NCBI GenBank assembly: GCA_944472155.2
Contig: OX235273.1
Span: 32,337,204 to 32,401,203 of the forward strand
Source: Trichobilharzia szidati
Lineage: Eukaryota; Platyhelminthes; Trematoda; Strigeidida; Schistosomatidae
Reading direction: 5' to 3'
DNA: 64,000 nt
The notes beneath the pieces are model-generated. The model had not been told where the DNA came from. It made no database searches and worked only from the letters and a program-made list of their open reading frames with translations. Of the stretch, positions 14,001 to 24,814 are shown piece after piece (the first letter of the stretch is position 1; each line of letters starts with the position of its first letter). Both the position numbers and the translations under genes were made by a program.

Positions 14001-15315
14001 ACCTGCAGTCACTTATATGACTAATAAACACAGACTGGTAAATATTATACTTAAATTCAGATTGGCATATTATGATGATAAAATCGACAATCTAAACGAC
14101 ATTATTATTTTCTGTCTGATCGTCTATACAGGAAACATTAGCAAGTCTAATATAATCATAGGGCTTCAAGTTTTCGTACTAGATGCTGTCAAATCTATTA
14201 CGTCAGGAGGACGTCGTCAACACTGCGATACACTCAAAAGAATTAAGGTTATTCATTTAACCTATTTATTGTATACCAACCTGACAGACAGTACAGCTCC
14301 CTATATGAAAATCAATAGTTTGTGAGCGTTATTCTCAAAGGAAAGAAAGTTATGTGAAGTGACTTCGACAATCAATAATGAGAACTGAAAACACATCAAT
14401 AAGCTAAGTAACAGCCTCTGTTTAGCCTCCTCACCACGCAGAAAAGTGCTAGAAATCTGTGCTCCAAATGCTTTAATACAAAAATTTGACTGATTATAAA
14501 GAGAATATCATTGGATTTCCAAATCACCACGGCATTTGATCATTTTGGATGTTGCAAGCAGTAGAATCTGGGACACGCGTTCTGTCCTATTCGCTATCTA
14601 CATGCTTCCTACCTAAGTTCAAATATGAATCCAAACAATCACTTAACTAATAATGGCACATCCAATGCAGATACACCTACGAGAATCAAAACAATCAATG
14701 AAAAATGTCATCATAAGTCTATTATATCCTGCAACACAAAATCTTACTATTTAACCTCAAATTCACTTGTAGGTGACCAAGGAACACCACATTAAAATTG
14801 TTACACATTCACTCTGTAAATCCATGAAAGTAATGGCAAACAGACAGACTGATTTCCTGTTGCTAAACTCCACCGATGAGAATCATATGTCACAAAATAT
14901 TCAACAAATTTATTTCCTTGTTACTTCATATTTCATACCTTTAAGAAAAATGAAATAATCTTTGGACTTGTGGCATAGCTTCCACTGAAAAGAAGATATT
15001 TTAGATCGCATTTAGTCTCTAAACATTCTATCAACGTATTCTGCCAGCTTACATCTCCGTCAATCATAAAACTTGTGTGCCTCATGACATGAAGATTAAC
15101 ACTAATAAAAAACATGTATGTGAAAATCTCTGCCATAGTAATTCTTCAGGATTTTTGAAAAACATTTTGTAATTACAACATGAATTAAGCTTACATTTTA
15201 CAACTTCAGATAGACATTCAATTAAAAGTTAACTGGAAGAGCATCGAAACTTACTTGGGTTACTTTCAGTGTTGACCACAAGGGCGAATAAGCAGAAAAT
15301 AAGACAGAGTAACAT
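5059..15315 (-). CDS. Micro-exon-gene-like secreted protein (MEG-like gene 1)
   Basis: No family match was recognised; the architecture matches schistosome MEGs, which make small, variable secreted proteins. Proposed exons, 5' to 3': 15255-15315, 14681-14728, 11073-11109, 9808-9819, 9496-9575, 9175-9186, 8033-8044, 7915-7923, 7820-7843, 6526-6534, 5600-5642, 5059-5155. Sizes are 61, 48, 37, 12, 80, 12, 12, 9, 24, 9, 43 and 97 nt. Each junction has GT and AG, often strong (gtaagtttcg after exon 1, gtaagttg after 6526). Phases agree throughout, giving 147 residues with no internal stop. Exon 1 encodes a hydrophobic signal peptide (MLLCLIFCLFALVVNTES). The last exon encodes 31 residues starting ATEGGEDQNC and ending KASDRCL. 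An optional 33-nt in-phase exon lies at 14986-15018. Tiny exons are easy to mis-call, so individual exons are less certain than the whole. Confidence 0.55.
11475..11820 (-). repeat. Inverted copy of the PLE 3' segment
   Basis: The stretch containing ACACAACTTCCTAACTTC through CCACCTACCTAGATTGCG is the reverse complement, with scattered mismatches, of 13630-13920 downstream of the PLE endonuclease motif. Together the two copies flank the PLE coding region as inverted terminal segments. Confidence 0.8.
12029..13940 (+). pseudogene. PLE reverse transcriptase / GIY-YIG endonuclease, decayed
   Basis: This is the coding part of the Penelope-like element. The catalytic RT box reads YRDD rather than YVDD, and the GIY-YIG motif is recognisable as VRYIGQT with its upstream CSDC pair. 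After the endonuclease, NLGRWRKRLITESCLVH matches the charged C-terminal block of PLE proteins. At least five frame changes or stops separate the readable pieces, so no functional product is expected. Confidence 0.8.
14986..15018 (-). other. Optional 33-nt exon of MEG-like gene 1
   Basis: A 33-nt segment is bounded by a good acceptor (gaatgtttag) and a weaker donor (gtggaagc). It is symmetric, enters and leaves in the phase used by its neighbours, and would add eleven residues including TKCDLKYLLF. Because the donor is poor, it may be an alternatively spliced exon or not an exon at all. Confidence 0.3.
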
Positions 15316-16000
15316 CGCTGGTCCTGTAAAGTCGAGGCAAAATAATGTGAGCATTATGTACTTCTTTGACTATTTATACTAAGTCTGAAATGATATATAA
15401 AAAATAATCAGCTTAAACAATTCTTACAACTGAATGTAGAAAAAAATATTTACTGCATCTAGATATGCCTTCAGTAATAAAAAATCAGCGATATTGCGCA
15501 AAAAGCACAAACTATGAATAAAAACATTTCATACATTTGTACAGTTTCAGATATCTGAATTTTCAACTTCAACGATAATATTGAAAAACTTTTTATATAG
15601 AAAGAAGATTTCACTAATCTGTCATGATCAAATAGAAAAAAATCATTCTGATATCTCGAAAAACATCTTTTTTTAGAAGTTACTTTTTTGAGAGATTTAG
15701 GCATTTCTATTTAGAGTATTAAACATCGATTTGAGAATAGAATTTTAACATTCTGTACCTCTTTTAAGAACTACTTTTATTCTGTATAAAATTGTTCAAT
15801 ATATCACTCACTGTGTTCTACCAAGTAAAGATACTCTCGTAGAATGTAAAACCTCCTGTTCAATTAGGTAGTATTGTGTTGTTGATTCTCCATTGTAGGA
15901 TTCATTCACAGTAAGAAATTCTTAGCGAGACTAGCTATTTACCGATCACTTTATCAATTTTGTTTTTAATAGGATCTCATTTGAGGATGAACGCAATGCT
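15255..16000 (-). repeat. Inverted-repeat arm A: promoter, signal exon and upstream DNA of MEG-like gene 1
   Basis: This arm matches 17920-18540 in reverse complement. Shared blocks include the first-exon core (CTTATTCGCCCTTGTGGTCAA in the copy) and the upstream TATAAAATTGTTCAAT.TATCACTCA block. The match ends at the end of the coding exon on one side. It overlaps the tandem repeat that starts near 15777. Confidence 0.7.
15371..15378 (-). promoter_or_regulatory. TATA box of MEG-like gene 1
   Basis: TATAAATA on the minus strand lies 56 nt upstream of the ATG at 15313-15315. An upstream in-frame ATG at 15352-15354 is only about 20 nt from the TATA box, so it probably lies before the transcription start; this is why the later ATG was chosen. 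In the inverted copy of this region (near 18.44 kb) the TATA sequence is lost. Confidence 0.5.
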
Positions 16001-17005
16001 CGGCATTCATAATGTGAGCTGAAGCAAAGCTGTGATTATCCTTTTTTTCAAATGCTTAAGCACATAGGATGATGTTAGGAAATTCGGTTATGAACATGCC
16101 TAACTATACACCTAATTTAACTGACTTCTCGAGAGCACTCAAATCGATAGGGGGATGTCTTAGTTTCCAAACGTAAATTTGGAGTGATCTTGAGTTATTG
16201 TAACTCTTCCGTTCCAAATTCTCTCTTCACTGCATTTCCAATGCATCCTGTTATTATTTCTTAAATCTGTACATAGTTTAAAGAAGTAAACAATCAGAGT
16301 GCCCTTAGAGACCTTCATTAGTAACAGAGAATAAACTTGAAATTTCGAAAAAGAAAGTAGAATAAAGCCACAAAATTTAATGTATATTTCATGTTCAAGT
16401 TTATTCTTTATAAAATTGTTCAATTTATCACTCATTGTATTGTATCAAGTAAGAATACTGTCGTTGAATATTAAACCTTGTATTCGATTTGTAAGCATTG
16501 TGTTGTTGATTATCCATTGTAGAATTCATTCACAACTAGAAATTGTTAGCTGTGTATGTTGTTTACCGATTACTTTATCAATTTGCTTTGTGGTAGTATC
16601 TACTTTGAAGATGAATGCAATGATCAGCATCTATTATGTAAGCCAAAACAAAACTGTGATTATTCGTTTTTGGTTAACTGCTTAAGCGCATAGGATGATG
16701 TTAGGAAATCCTCTGATCAACATGCGCAATTATACATTCAATTTAACTGACTTCTCGAGAGCACTTAAACCGAGAGGGGAGATTCTTAGTTTTCAAACGT
16801 GAATTTGAGGTGATCTTGAAGAGATAGTGTAACTCTTCCCCTTTAAATGCTCTGATAAGTGCATTCTCAAAGCATCCAGTTATTATTTCATAAATGTACT
16901 CAGAGCTTAAAGAAGTTCACAATCAGAATGCCTTTAGAGACCTTCATTAGTAACAGAGAAGAAACTTGAACTTGAGAATTGTCAAGCAGAAAAAGCCACA
17001 AAATT
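15777..17005. repeat. Two tandem units of about 620 bp
   Basis: The unit starting near 15777 (TTATTCTGTATAAAATTG) recurs from 16401 (TTATTCTTTATAAAATTG). The units stay alignable through shared blocks such as GCATAGGATGATGTTAGGAAAT, TTAACTGACTTCTCGAGAGC and AGACCTTCATTAGTAACAGAG to about 17005. The period is about 624 bp. Divergence is noticeable, so the duplication is not recent. ORFs in the units are not coherent and I do not regard them as genes. Confidence 0.85.
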
Positions 17006-18439
17006 TATTGCAATATGCACAGCTCAGGTCAGTTTTCAGATCTAGATTAGGGAACTCTTTGCAATACGACTGAAATGCTCATTCTTTTATTGCATCCGGA
17101 ATGCACTTAGGGCTGGTTCATCTAATGCTTTGAAATATACATCACTTTGTTATTAGTTACATCAATCAGAACAATACTCTGATCTATACCACCCCACTGT
17201 TTCATTGCTTTCAGTTTATTTGAATAGTACATAAGTCGGTGAACGAGTTTGAGGATTACCATAGATGCAGAAATGTATCTGTTGAGACGATGGCAATCAA
17301 GAAGTGCTTTTTGAAATGATATTTTCTGTAGACAAAATAATGGTCAAAATAATTTTGCTAAAGTGACCGATTCCAACCACACGCCTTCTCTCTTTAGAGA
17401 GGAGACCTCAGACTTTGTTGAGTGTTTTTCTTTAAACGATTTAGAATTAGGTATTTGCTTTGTGACTATCAGCTGCAAAGTCTAAGTGAATTCAGGTAGG
17501 GAAGACAGTACAAGTAGATGTATTAGTGAAGAAAACCTTGACAGAATAAAGAGAGTGTTAAGAATAATTAAAAACGACAAGCATTCCTAGTCTTCTACAA
17601 TCCCAAAATCAATCACTTCATAGTTAAAACCGCAGGTGTACTTACAGCGAACATACAAGGAATAAACTTGTTAACTCAAATATTGTGAGAATATGGACGA
17701 AATCAATAAACCGGAATTGGTTTTGAATGGAGAAATAATCGTCTTGTGTCACGTTATCATAACCACTTAAAAATAACCCCACTAGACCGTTGTCTTAATT
17801 GGATTATGTATTACATTCCAATTCCTCGGATAAATATTTGAGTATTGGATGCGAAATAAACATTGATGCCATGGGTAATAAACTTCATGAAAGTGAAATC
17901 AAGCAGTGACAGTGGATCCCAATGTGCATCCCTCTTCAAAGTAGATTCTGTCACAAACCGGAATGATAAAATGATCGGTAAACAGCGCCTCTCGAAAACA
18001 ATTTCTAACTGTGAATGAATTCGACAATGGAAAATCGACGACAGAACGCTAACGAATTGAATAGGAGGTTTTACATTCAACGAGAGTATTTTTACTTGAT
18101 ACAACACAATGAGTGATATATTGAACAATTTTATAAAGAATAAAGGTAGTTCTAACAGAAGTACAGAATGTCTCAATTCTATTCTCAAATCGATGTTTCG
18201 TATTCTCAATAGAAATGCATGAATCTCTCAAAAAGGTTACTAATATTAGATGATAATTTTTTTGAGATATAAGAATGATGATATTTTGTCTGTATGATCA
18301 CGAGAGATTAGTGAAATCTTCTGTCTATATCATATGCTCTTTCAAAATCACCGTTTAAGTTGTAACTTCAGATATCTTAAACTGTACAAATCTATGGAAT
18401 TTTTGTTATTTATATTAAATTGGTTTGGATTATTTTACA

Positions 18440-18530
18440 AATACTTAATGCTCACATTATTTTGCCTCTATTTAACAGAACTGTCGATTTCACTCTTTAT
18501 TATTTTCCACTTATTCGCCCTTGTGGTCAA
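18440..18530 (+). pseudogene. Degenerate duplicate of the MEG-like gene 1 signal-peptide exon
   Basis: The sequence keeps the end of the signal-peptide exon (LFALVVNTES), but the ATG used in gene 1 is ATT here, the TATA box is altered, and the gtaag donor is replaced by unrelated sequence. An upstream in-frame ATG could still give a hydrophobic N-terminus, and GAAA|gtattt is a weak possible donor, so a rescued exon cannot be fully excluded. Confidence 0.55.
18496..18501 (-). terminator. Possible poly(A) signal of MEG-like candidate 2
   Basis: AATAAA on the minus strand lies about 175 nt downstream of the stop at 18676-18678. It falls within the duplicated arm A', so it is shared with duplicated sequence and its use is uncertain. 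Confidence 0.3.
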
Positions 18531-18675
18531 TACAGAAAGTATTTTGACTCAGATGAATACTTTAAATGGTTTCGCCTTGCACTAACACTAAGGAGCGCTT
18601 TCGAATTGCTGTCATTAACAAGATGTTAGAGTGAAGATGACGGTGAATAGTGCTCTTTGTGTATAATGTACACAG

Positions 18676-19223
18676 TTAATTGCTTGAATCTGTTGAACAT
18701 TCATCGAAGGCAACCTCATTTTGAATGCATGTTTGTGATGTTTCTGAATCTGCAACTGTTAAGTTTCTTTTCTCCACCTCGAAATTTTTGTTTACTTTGG
18801 CCGCTTCTACATAAGTTAATATTTTTATCGGCTGGAATATGAATGTTGAGTTTTGAAAATTCACACAGATAAACCACTTCAGGCTGTCGTCCTAATGGTA
18901 GGTTTTCCATAACGATGAAAATTAAAGTTGCTGCTGTGTGATAATTATAGTCACAACATAATTGATGATTCACTAAAGAAAACGAGCAATTCATGTAGAT
19001 GTTTAAACATTGTGATTGCATCTGATGTATACAAAGATAAACTACACGATTTGAATGACACGTCAAAACAGATACTTAAAAAAAACGACTGATAAAGATG
19101 TGTTACGAGTACTCTGCACCACATCATGATTAAATATGAATACTTGAGGGAATGCCAGCGGTTCATTCTGTTCACATCTGAAAAATACTTGGAAGGCTTC
19201 ATTAATTTCCCATGCACAAACAC
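18676..19223 (-). CDS. MEG-like candidate 2: last three exons
   Basis: The product is unrecognised. Three exons chain in phase 0: 19107-19223 (117 nt), 18974-19021 (48 nt) and a last coding segment 18676-18831 (156 nt with TAA). Acceptors are tgttgtgtcag, ctttgtatacatcag and cattcatattccag; donors are gtaacaca and gtgaatca. The joined frame is open for 106 residues. It begins VFVHGKLMKPSKY and ends with an acidic, Ser/Thr-rich tail carrying two cysteines (SETSQTC, DECSTDSSN), similar in style to the last exon of MEG-like gene 1. The 117-nt total equals the sum of the 37- and 80-nt exons of gene 1, but sequence similarity is not obvious. Other acceptors are possible (for example AAGCGGCC at about 18809). 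The upstream part is discussed separately. Confidence 0.42.
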
Positions 19224-19521
19224 CTGACACAACATCAATTATTGTACACCATTATGTTCAGAACACCTTAAAAACATCTAATGAGCAGGTTAATTTACAA
19301 CACATATATACTTATAGCCTTAAGAGTACAATATTAAATACTGATATGCTGTTTCTGGAGTTGGCTTCGTCAAGGAGATTGATTAGGATGGATATTGTAA
19401 GAGATGTTTATGGTCAAACTGTTCATCAAATGAGCATCAAAATTTTAGAAAGAGCTATTTCAAAAAAAAATCTTAGAGTCATGGTTTTCAGATGAGGCTG
19501 ACAATTAGGTCGTGGCAATAC

Positions 19522-20353
19522 TTGATAAGCTTTTAAAATTATTCTCTTGAAGTCAAGACGGTGGCTTAAAGTGATGCGATGAAGCACATGCTTTTCGGCA
19601 TTCAGTTTCCATCAGTAATCAAAATCAAAAAACGATTATTCGAAGAATGAGTTAAAAAGAGAACTCTGACAGGAATAAATCTATGTATATAATTAGGAAA
19701 GAGAAAGCAGTCATGACGTTCATAAAATCCAGACGAATTTGGCCACATAAATGTTAAAAGAAGTAGCGCGCCAAATCAGGTGCAACAATATTGCTACCTT
19801 AACAGCAACCTTATATTTACGCCTTTTCTTCAAAAACCAAACCAGGTTCGATACTTAGAAATTGTGTTTTTGGAATGGATAGTGAATACCACTTCCGTTT
19901 CTGAGTTTTGACTGAAGGCACCCTTTTAGCTTAATGATTCCGAAGAATCTTGATGAAGGACATTTTGCTGGGCGATAGCCACTGGTTCTGTACGGTTGCC
20001 TATCTCATGTCAGTTAGTTATTATGCCTCTCTTACCAACATTTGTATCTATATTTCTCTGCATTTCCAAAGTCACTCTGTTTAAGGGAAGTCTAAGGAAA
20101 CATGAGACTCTTGTAATTACGATAGGCAACATATTTCAAATGATATAACTTATGATCGTGTTTCACTCTGTCGTATTTCCAAGAAACAGTGAATCGTAAA
20201 TGAAGTCAACTAAATCAGAATTTCATTTGACTACGCGTATTATTGCTCTAAATACAAACTGATTACAGAAAATATTTGAAGTGCAAGTGAATTATTTATA
20301 CTTAACCATACAAATATTACAGACTTACGCAGATGAATGAGTAGTGTTTTCAT
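19522..20353 (-). CDS. Candidate 5' exons for MEG-like candidate 2
   Basis: A possible first exon at 20329-20353 starts with ATG, encodes MKTLLIHL, and has a strong donor (gtaagtctg). A TATA-like TTATTTATAA lies about 30 nt further upstream (20378-20387). Downstream in-phase candidates are 20036-20047 (12 nt, donor gtaagaga), 19821-19853 (33 nt, donor gtaaatat) and 19522-19529 (8 nt, which moves the phase to 0 as needed for the exon at 19107). Joined, they are open and keep a short hydrophobic N-terminus. The evidence is only splice-site quality and phase, so this part is tentative. Confidence 0.28.
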
Positions 20354-21044
20354 GAAACACAATGTACTGTCACCGCCGTTATAAATAACCTCCACGAATA
20401 TGTATCATTTCAGCGTACGTTTATGATAGCAGGTTGAGCCAATCTCGGTAATGCTACAAAATCCAACATTGTTGAAATGAAATATTTATTTTCATGGAAT
20501 TAAATACGCATTATGTGATATACAGAATTTTATGTTTACACCCACCTCATTTCAGTAAGTCAATAATGAATTACCGGTTTAATCACACAATGATGTTTCA
20601 GATGTCCACCCAGTTATAAATCAATATCACGAGGAGATTAGTCTATCATTATAATGGCTATTTAAAAACGTGAAATTTTCTGTCTGAATGACTGATTCGT
20701 TCATGAAAACGCCCTTCAACTACCAAGGTTTGTTGCAGAAACTTGTATAAAACGTGTTAAACTTCAGTGTTCAGACAATTAGGGGGCTGTGATGAAGGCG
20801 TATTCTAGATCAATGAATCAGTAGCTCAGCACAAAACGTTTTCCTGTACTCATCAGTTTACACTTATCATGTGTCATCTAAAAATAAAATAAAGACACCC
20901 CATTCTCACTCTTGATAGCCACAACGAAAAGAAAGATACCAAAGACAATGTCAGATGAATTTCAAAGCATCACTTCCTGTGGCTACACTGTAAAGAAGAC
21001 TGGACAAACCAATCCCCATATAAGTCATAATGTAATGCATTTAC

Positions 21045-22599
21045 CATACTTCCATACTGACTGCATTGTAGACTTGACAAGAAAGTTGAAATACGTACAA
21101 AACACGAGGTGATTTTATCGAAGGATTCATTTGCTTTGTTGATTACTAGATCACGCTACCCTAAGAACAATAGCTTTAGGTTCACGAGGTCGCGAATTCA
21201 ATTTATCACCTCCAAATGTAATCACCGGTCGGCCATCTGAATTTTAGAACTATGTAGAAATATCTGAGTGTGTCAGATTTGTGTAGATCAAAAGTAGATT
21301 TAGCAGTGTATACTGTGCTGAGGTTTGTCAATCGAGTGGGATGTCAATCACCTTACAGTACTCACTAAACAGTTGGCTTATTACTCTCCAAGAAATGAAC
21401 ATAGCTGAAATTTCGTTTTTCTCATAGCAAACTGTCATAAGAAGTGAGAGGTATTTTGATGTTGAGAGGAATCGGTCTTTCAATTTTATGCTCATTCTAT
21501 TTCTTTATCAGATAATTTCATCGGATTATCCTTCTATTGTTCTTCTTATGAGCAGTCCCATAAACACTGTGGAATTCCCGACTGATTCCTGAACTCATCA
21601 TTAGATCAAAACAGTACAGGATGTTCAGATTATTTCTCAAACACTCCAGTGGTAAGCAGGCGGAAAGAAAAGCCATGGGTGACTGCAGTCACAACACATC
21701 GATTAAAGGACTATGTAGGGTGAAATCGGATGTGAATACGAAAATTGGCTGGTGAAAAATACATCATTTAAACTGGTTAACGTAGAGAAAGTGTTTGAAA
21801 TGTGGCGTGAAAATGGGATGTACAGCAATTTGTAGAGAATAACGTGTTACTGAAATCTCTGCGTTCTGTAACAGCACAAGCTTCTAAAGAGTTGATGGGC
21901 GAGATTAAACTGTCTGAAACACATTCCTGATAATATATTTAAAACAAATGATTCACTTCATATTCAAATTTTATTCAATAGAATTCTAAATTCGCCTTTC
22001 TTTGTGTCACATTCAGCAACACGGAAATAAACACATAACCGTTCCGAAACTTATTTCTGTGACTCTGATGATCACGTGAATTAAATGAGATAATATTAGT
22101 ATCACGTATCACGTATAGAATGGAAATTTCTTACTGATGTAAAATATTTAATTCTTTAAAGGCTTGATAAAAATCTCTTGCTGCTCAATTCAGAGTGGGC
22201 TGGAATAATTAAAAAGCTTGTGTTATTGGTGCTGAAACACTGGGTGATTCTAGGAGTGGTGGGAAGACGCAAGCTAATATTTTTGGAGGTGATTAGTTCA
22301 TTGATATCTCAATATCCATTGGCGTTTCAGCAGTGGACTATCTCCGACATAATTTAATAATAAATCGTCCAAGTAGCTAACCAGAATTAGCGTGAGACTT
22401 TCTTAGCTGAGTGAAACACGTCACAACACTGAAGAGCACAGTCCAAAATTAGCTAAGCAACTTACAGTGTTTAGATTTGGCTATTAAGAACTACTGGCTG
22501 ATTTGGTTGCTGTCTAATTCTGAATCTCAGTTAGTAGTAAATAGCACAATACAATAAATTCATAAAATCTAAGTCAGATTCTCCTACATGAATTGCATC
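21045..22599 (-). other. String of candidate microexons upstream of MEG-like candidate 2
   Basis: On the minus strand, short segments with good flanking sites are 22588-22599 (12 nt, acceptor tctgtttcag, donor gtaggaga), 21851-21856 (6 nt), 21740-21748 (9 nt, acceptor tttttcaccag), 21366-21383 (18 nt, donor gtgagtact) and 21045-21056 (12 nt, donor gtaaatgc). All are multiples of three and can be joined in the same phase without a stop. They could belong to a longer form of candidate 2 that starts beyond 22.6 kb. Such small pieces arise often by chance. Confidence 0.2.
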
Positions 22600-23519
22600 C
22601 TGAAACAGACTGATTTATGATACTCAGTCGGCTAAGCCTTTCATAAAATTCGCTTTCAACCGAATGTGAAAGTAAAACATTCTAAACGAAATCAGTTGGC
22701 CTACGAAACGTTCATTTAAAAGGCATATTTCAGAATTTCGAATGAGAGTAGTTCTAACTGTAACTAACAGTAATCTGAATGCATTTGGAATTTTCCTCAC
22801 ATTTAAGGCGTTGAAACTAACTCATCAATTCATAGAATTATTTTCAAAATAATTTTGTTCTCCAGGTACAATTGCAAGTGGGTTTTAAATAATCTAATTT
22901 TAGTACTTCAAGTTATTTTGCTTCATTGTTATCCACAACAGCAATTGTCTTGAAAATAAGCATACTGATTAACATAAATTGTATTCAAATAATAACGGCG
23001 TTTTGAAAAAATCAAAAGAAACTTTTTCCGAACGTTCCGTTGTGTAGGTTACAGCCTCTTCAGCATAATTACTCGGATTTTATTAACTACCAAAATATAT
23101 ATTTAATTGAAATTTAGATTTTCCTGTCCATTGATTGAACCAAAGTGCTTGGTCTCAGGTTGACATGTCGGCTTCTTGTGCAGATGCTTCGACGATATCT
23201 GGGCACGTAATTCGACGTTAATTGGTAGTCACCATCCATCAATCTACCAAAATACATAGTTAAGAGCTACCTTGAAGTGAACTCACTTGAAGGTCACTCG
23301 TCGGTAGATCTTGTACCAATACAAAAATGTAAGCAGTTATCACATTTGTAATAAATATAAATTATCAAGTGCCTGTTTGCGAGTGACTGATCTTTTTCCG
23401 TATTTGGTAGACCCTGCTGGTAACGACGTCTCACAAGAACTTCAGGTAACTTCCTGAATAGAGCATGCGCCACATATATATCGGAAACATTTATTTCCCG
23501 ATACGAATTTAAAATATGC

Positions 23520-23705
23520 GACAAAGGTTAACAAAGCAGGATTTAATGAATTCATCAAATCTCGGTAGAACTCATCAGCTGAATACTCTACATACATGGA
23601 TATTTATACTTTTGAAACTACATTGGGAGATATAAGACTGATAAACAAATAAACGTCATTGAATTAGTCTTCAGAAAGACAGGTGCGAACGTTTCCAGGT
23701 CATGT
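23520..23705 (-). repeat. Dispersed repeat, copy 1 of an inverted pair
   Basis: This copy shares AGGTTAACAAAGCAGGATTT and GCTGAATACTC.ACATAC with 26860-27030 in reverse complement. The family was not recognised. The region 22600-23520 otherwise holds no supported feature; the ORF at 23294-23524 (minus) reads through part of this repetitive stretch and is probably not a gene. Confidence 0.7.
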
Positions 23706-23929
23706 TCAAATAGATAAGGGGAGAGGGAGTTTGAGTGATTAAAATTAAATGAAATGCATTACGCTTCAATTACATCACTTAGATAAACAATTAGTCATTA
23801 GAGAATATAACATGAATCGCAAACAGAGTAATATCAGTAGTAATAGATATAATAACAATAAGTGAGTTAAGATAATGCTACTGATAAATGATAGTTTTAA
23901 ATGAATCAAGAATGATAATAATAGTAATA

Positions 23930-24760
23930 ATAGGTAGAATAATAAGTAAAACGTATTACCATGGTAGATTCATGTACACAGAGACCTGGTTTATGAACTC
24001 GAATTGCGCAAGCGTCTGCAATTACAAGCTTGGTTCTGTTTCTTTTCCTTGCTGTCAATAGTGAAGGACTTGACAGCGTCGATATCATGTCCATAGTACA
24101 CAAGATGTTATTGAGCTTTTTTGTACTTTGAATTAAGCTGTTTCCAATCACTTTGACAAACGCTCCATTATGCGAATAGACCTTCGCCTTTCTGTACAAC
24201 CTGTGTTTTCGATTCCACAAACACACTCAAATTGACAAACACAGTTTGAAGTGTCGAGGATTGTTGATTTGCACTCAACGAATTGCTGAAGTACCTGGTC
24301 GTTGGTGTTAAGACAAACACGTTTTGCAGCATTACAAGCTATCTTGATAGCTTTATCGGGTCTTCGTTTGACCACCTCTTGTACTTCATCTCTTTCGAGT
24401 GACAAATTGATGTAGACAGATTTCTTCGGGACTGTTTACATAGTTTTTCCGTGCTCTATTCAACAGTGTTCTCACTAAGTTATTTTTATACTGGATTGGA
24501 ACAAAGCTGTTGAAATTCATGTACTGTCTTGTCCAAGAAGACTTTCTAAATATAGATCTTTTGATTGTGCCATCAGACATTTTCGCTAGAAAAACGTTTA
24601 GGAGTTTAATGGTATCGTTTTCCTCGTGTTATAATGTGAGAATGAGATTCGAGTGGCATGAGTTGAATTTTACCAACATGTCTTCATCTCTTGATCTGCT
24701 TCCACAGACAATAAAAATGTCATCAACATATCTTAGGTATACATCCGTTTCTTGGATATG
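23930..24760 (-). mobile_element. Penelope-like element fragment (RT C-terminus to GIY-YIG)
   Basis: The minus strand reads the catalytic box YLRYVDDIFIVCGS at about 24700-24750. Next come KFNSCHSNLILTL, a stop, NDTIKLLNVFLAKMSDG, FRKSSWTRQYMNFNSFVPIQYKNNLVRTLLNRAR (abbreviated) at 24386-24570, and a GIY-YIG-like block CVCQFECVCG..NTGCTERR near 24190-24250, in which the second tyrosine-isoleucine is altered. It is 5'-truncated next to a TA microsatellite at 24762-24777 and broken by stops and frameshifts. The RT box itself is intact here, unlike the PLE at 12.9 kb. Confidence 0.85.
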
Positions 24761-24761
24761 C

Positions 24762-24777
24762 ATATATATATATATAT
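24762..24777. repeat. TA microsatellite
   Basis: A short run of TA dinucleotides abuts the truncated PLE fragment. Confidence 0.9.
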
Positions 24778-24814
24778 AGAATAGCCAAAATTTGAAATTC
24801 ATGGGCATCGGATG

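Larger units (their letters stand above)
17920..18540 (+). repeat. Inverted-repeat arm A': decayed copy of the MEG-like gene 1 promoter/signal exon
   Basis: This is the reverse complement of 15255-16000. The copy of the first exon lies at about 18440-18530 on the plus strand. The stretch from 17005 to 17920 between the tandem repeat and this arm holds nothing I can support. Confidence 0.7.

Noticed and set aside
15172..15225. 9-nt microexon candidate TTGTAAAAT near 15.2 kb for MEG-like gene 1
   Set aside because: It has a strong donor (gtaagctt), but joining to any of the next available exons gives TAG, TGA or TAA.
16380..16685. 101-residue ORF similar to a minus-strand ORF at 17811-18209
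   Set aside because: The similarity comes from a non-coding repeat present in tandem and inverted form; the first tandem unit has no matching open frame.
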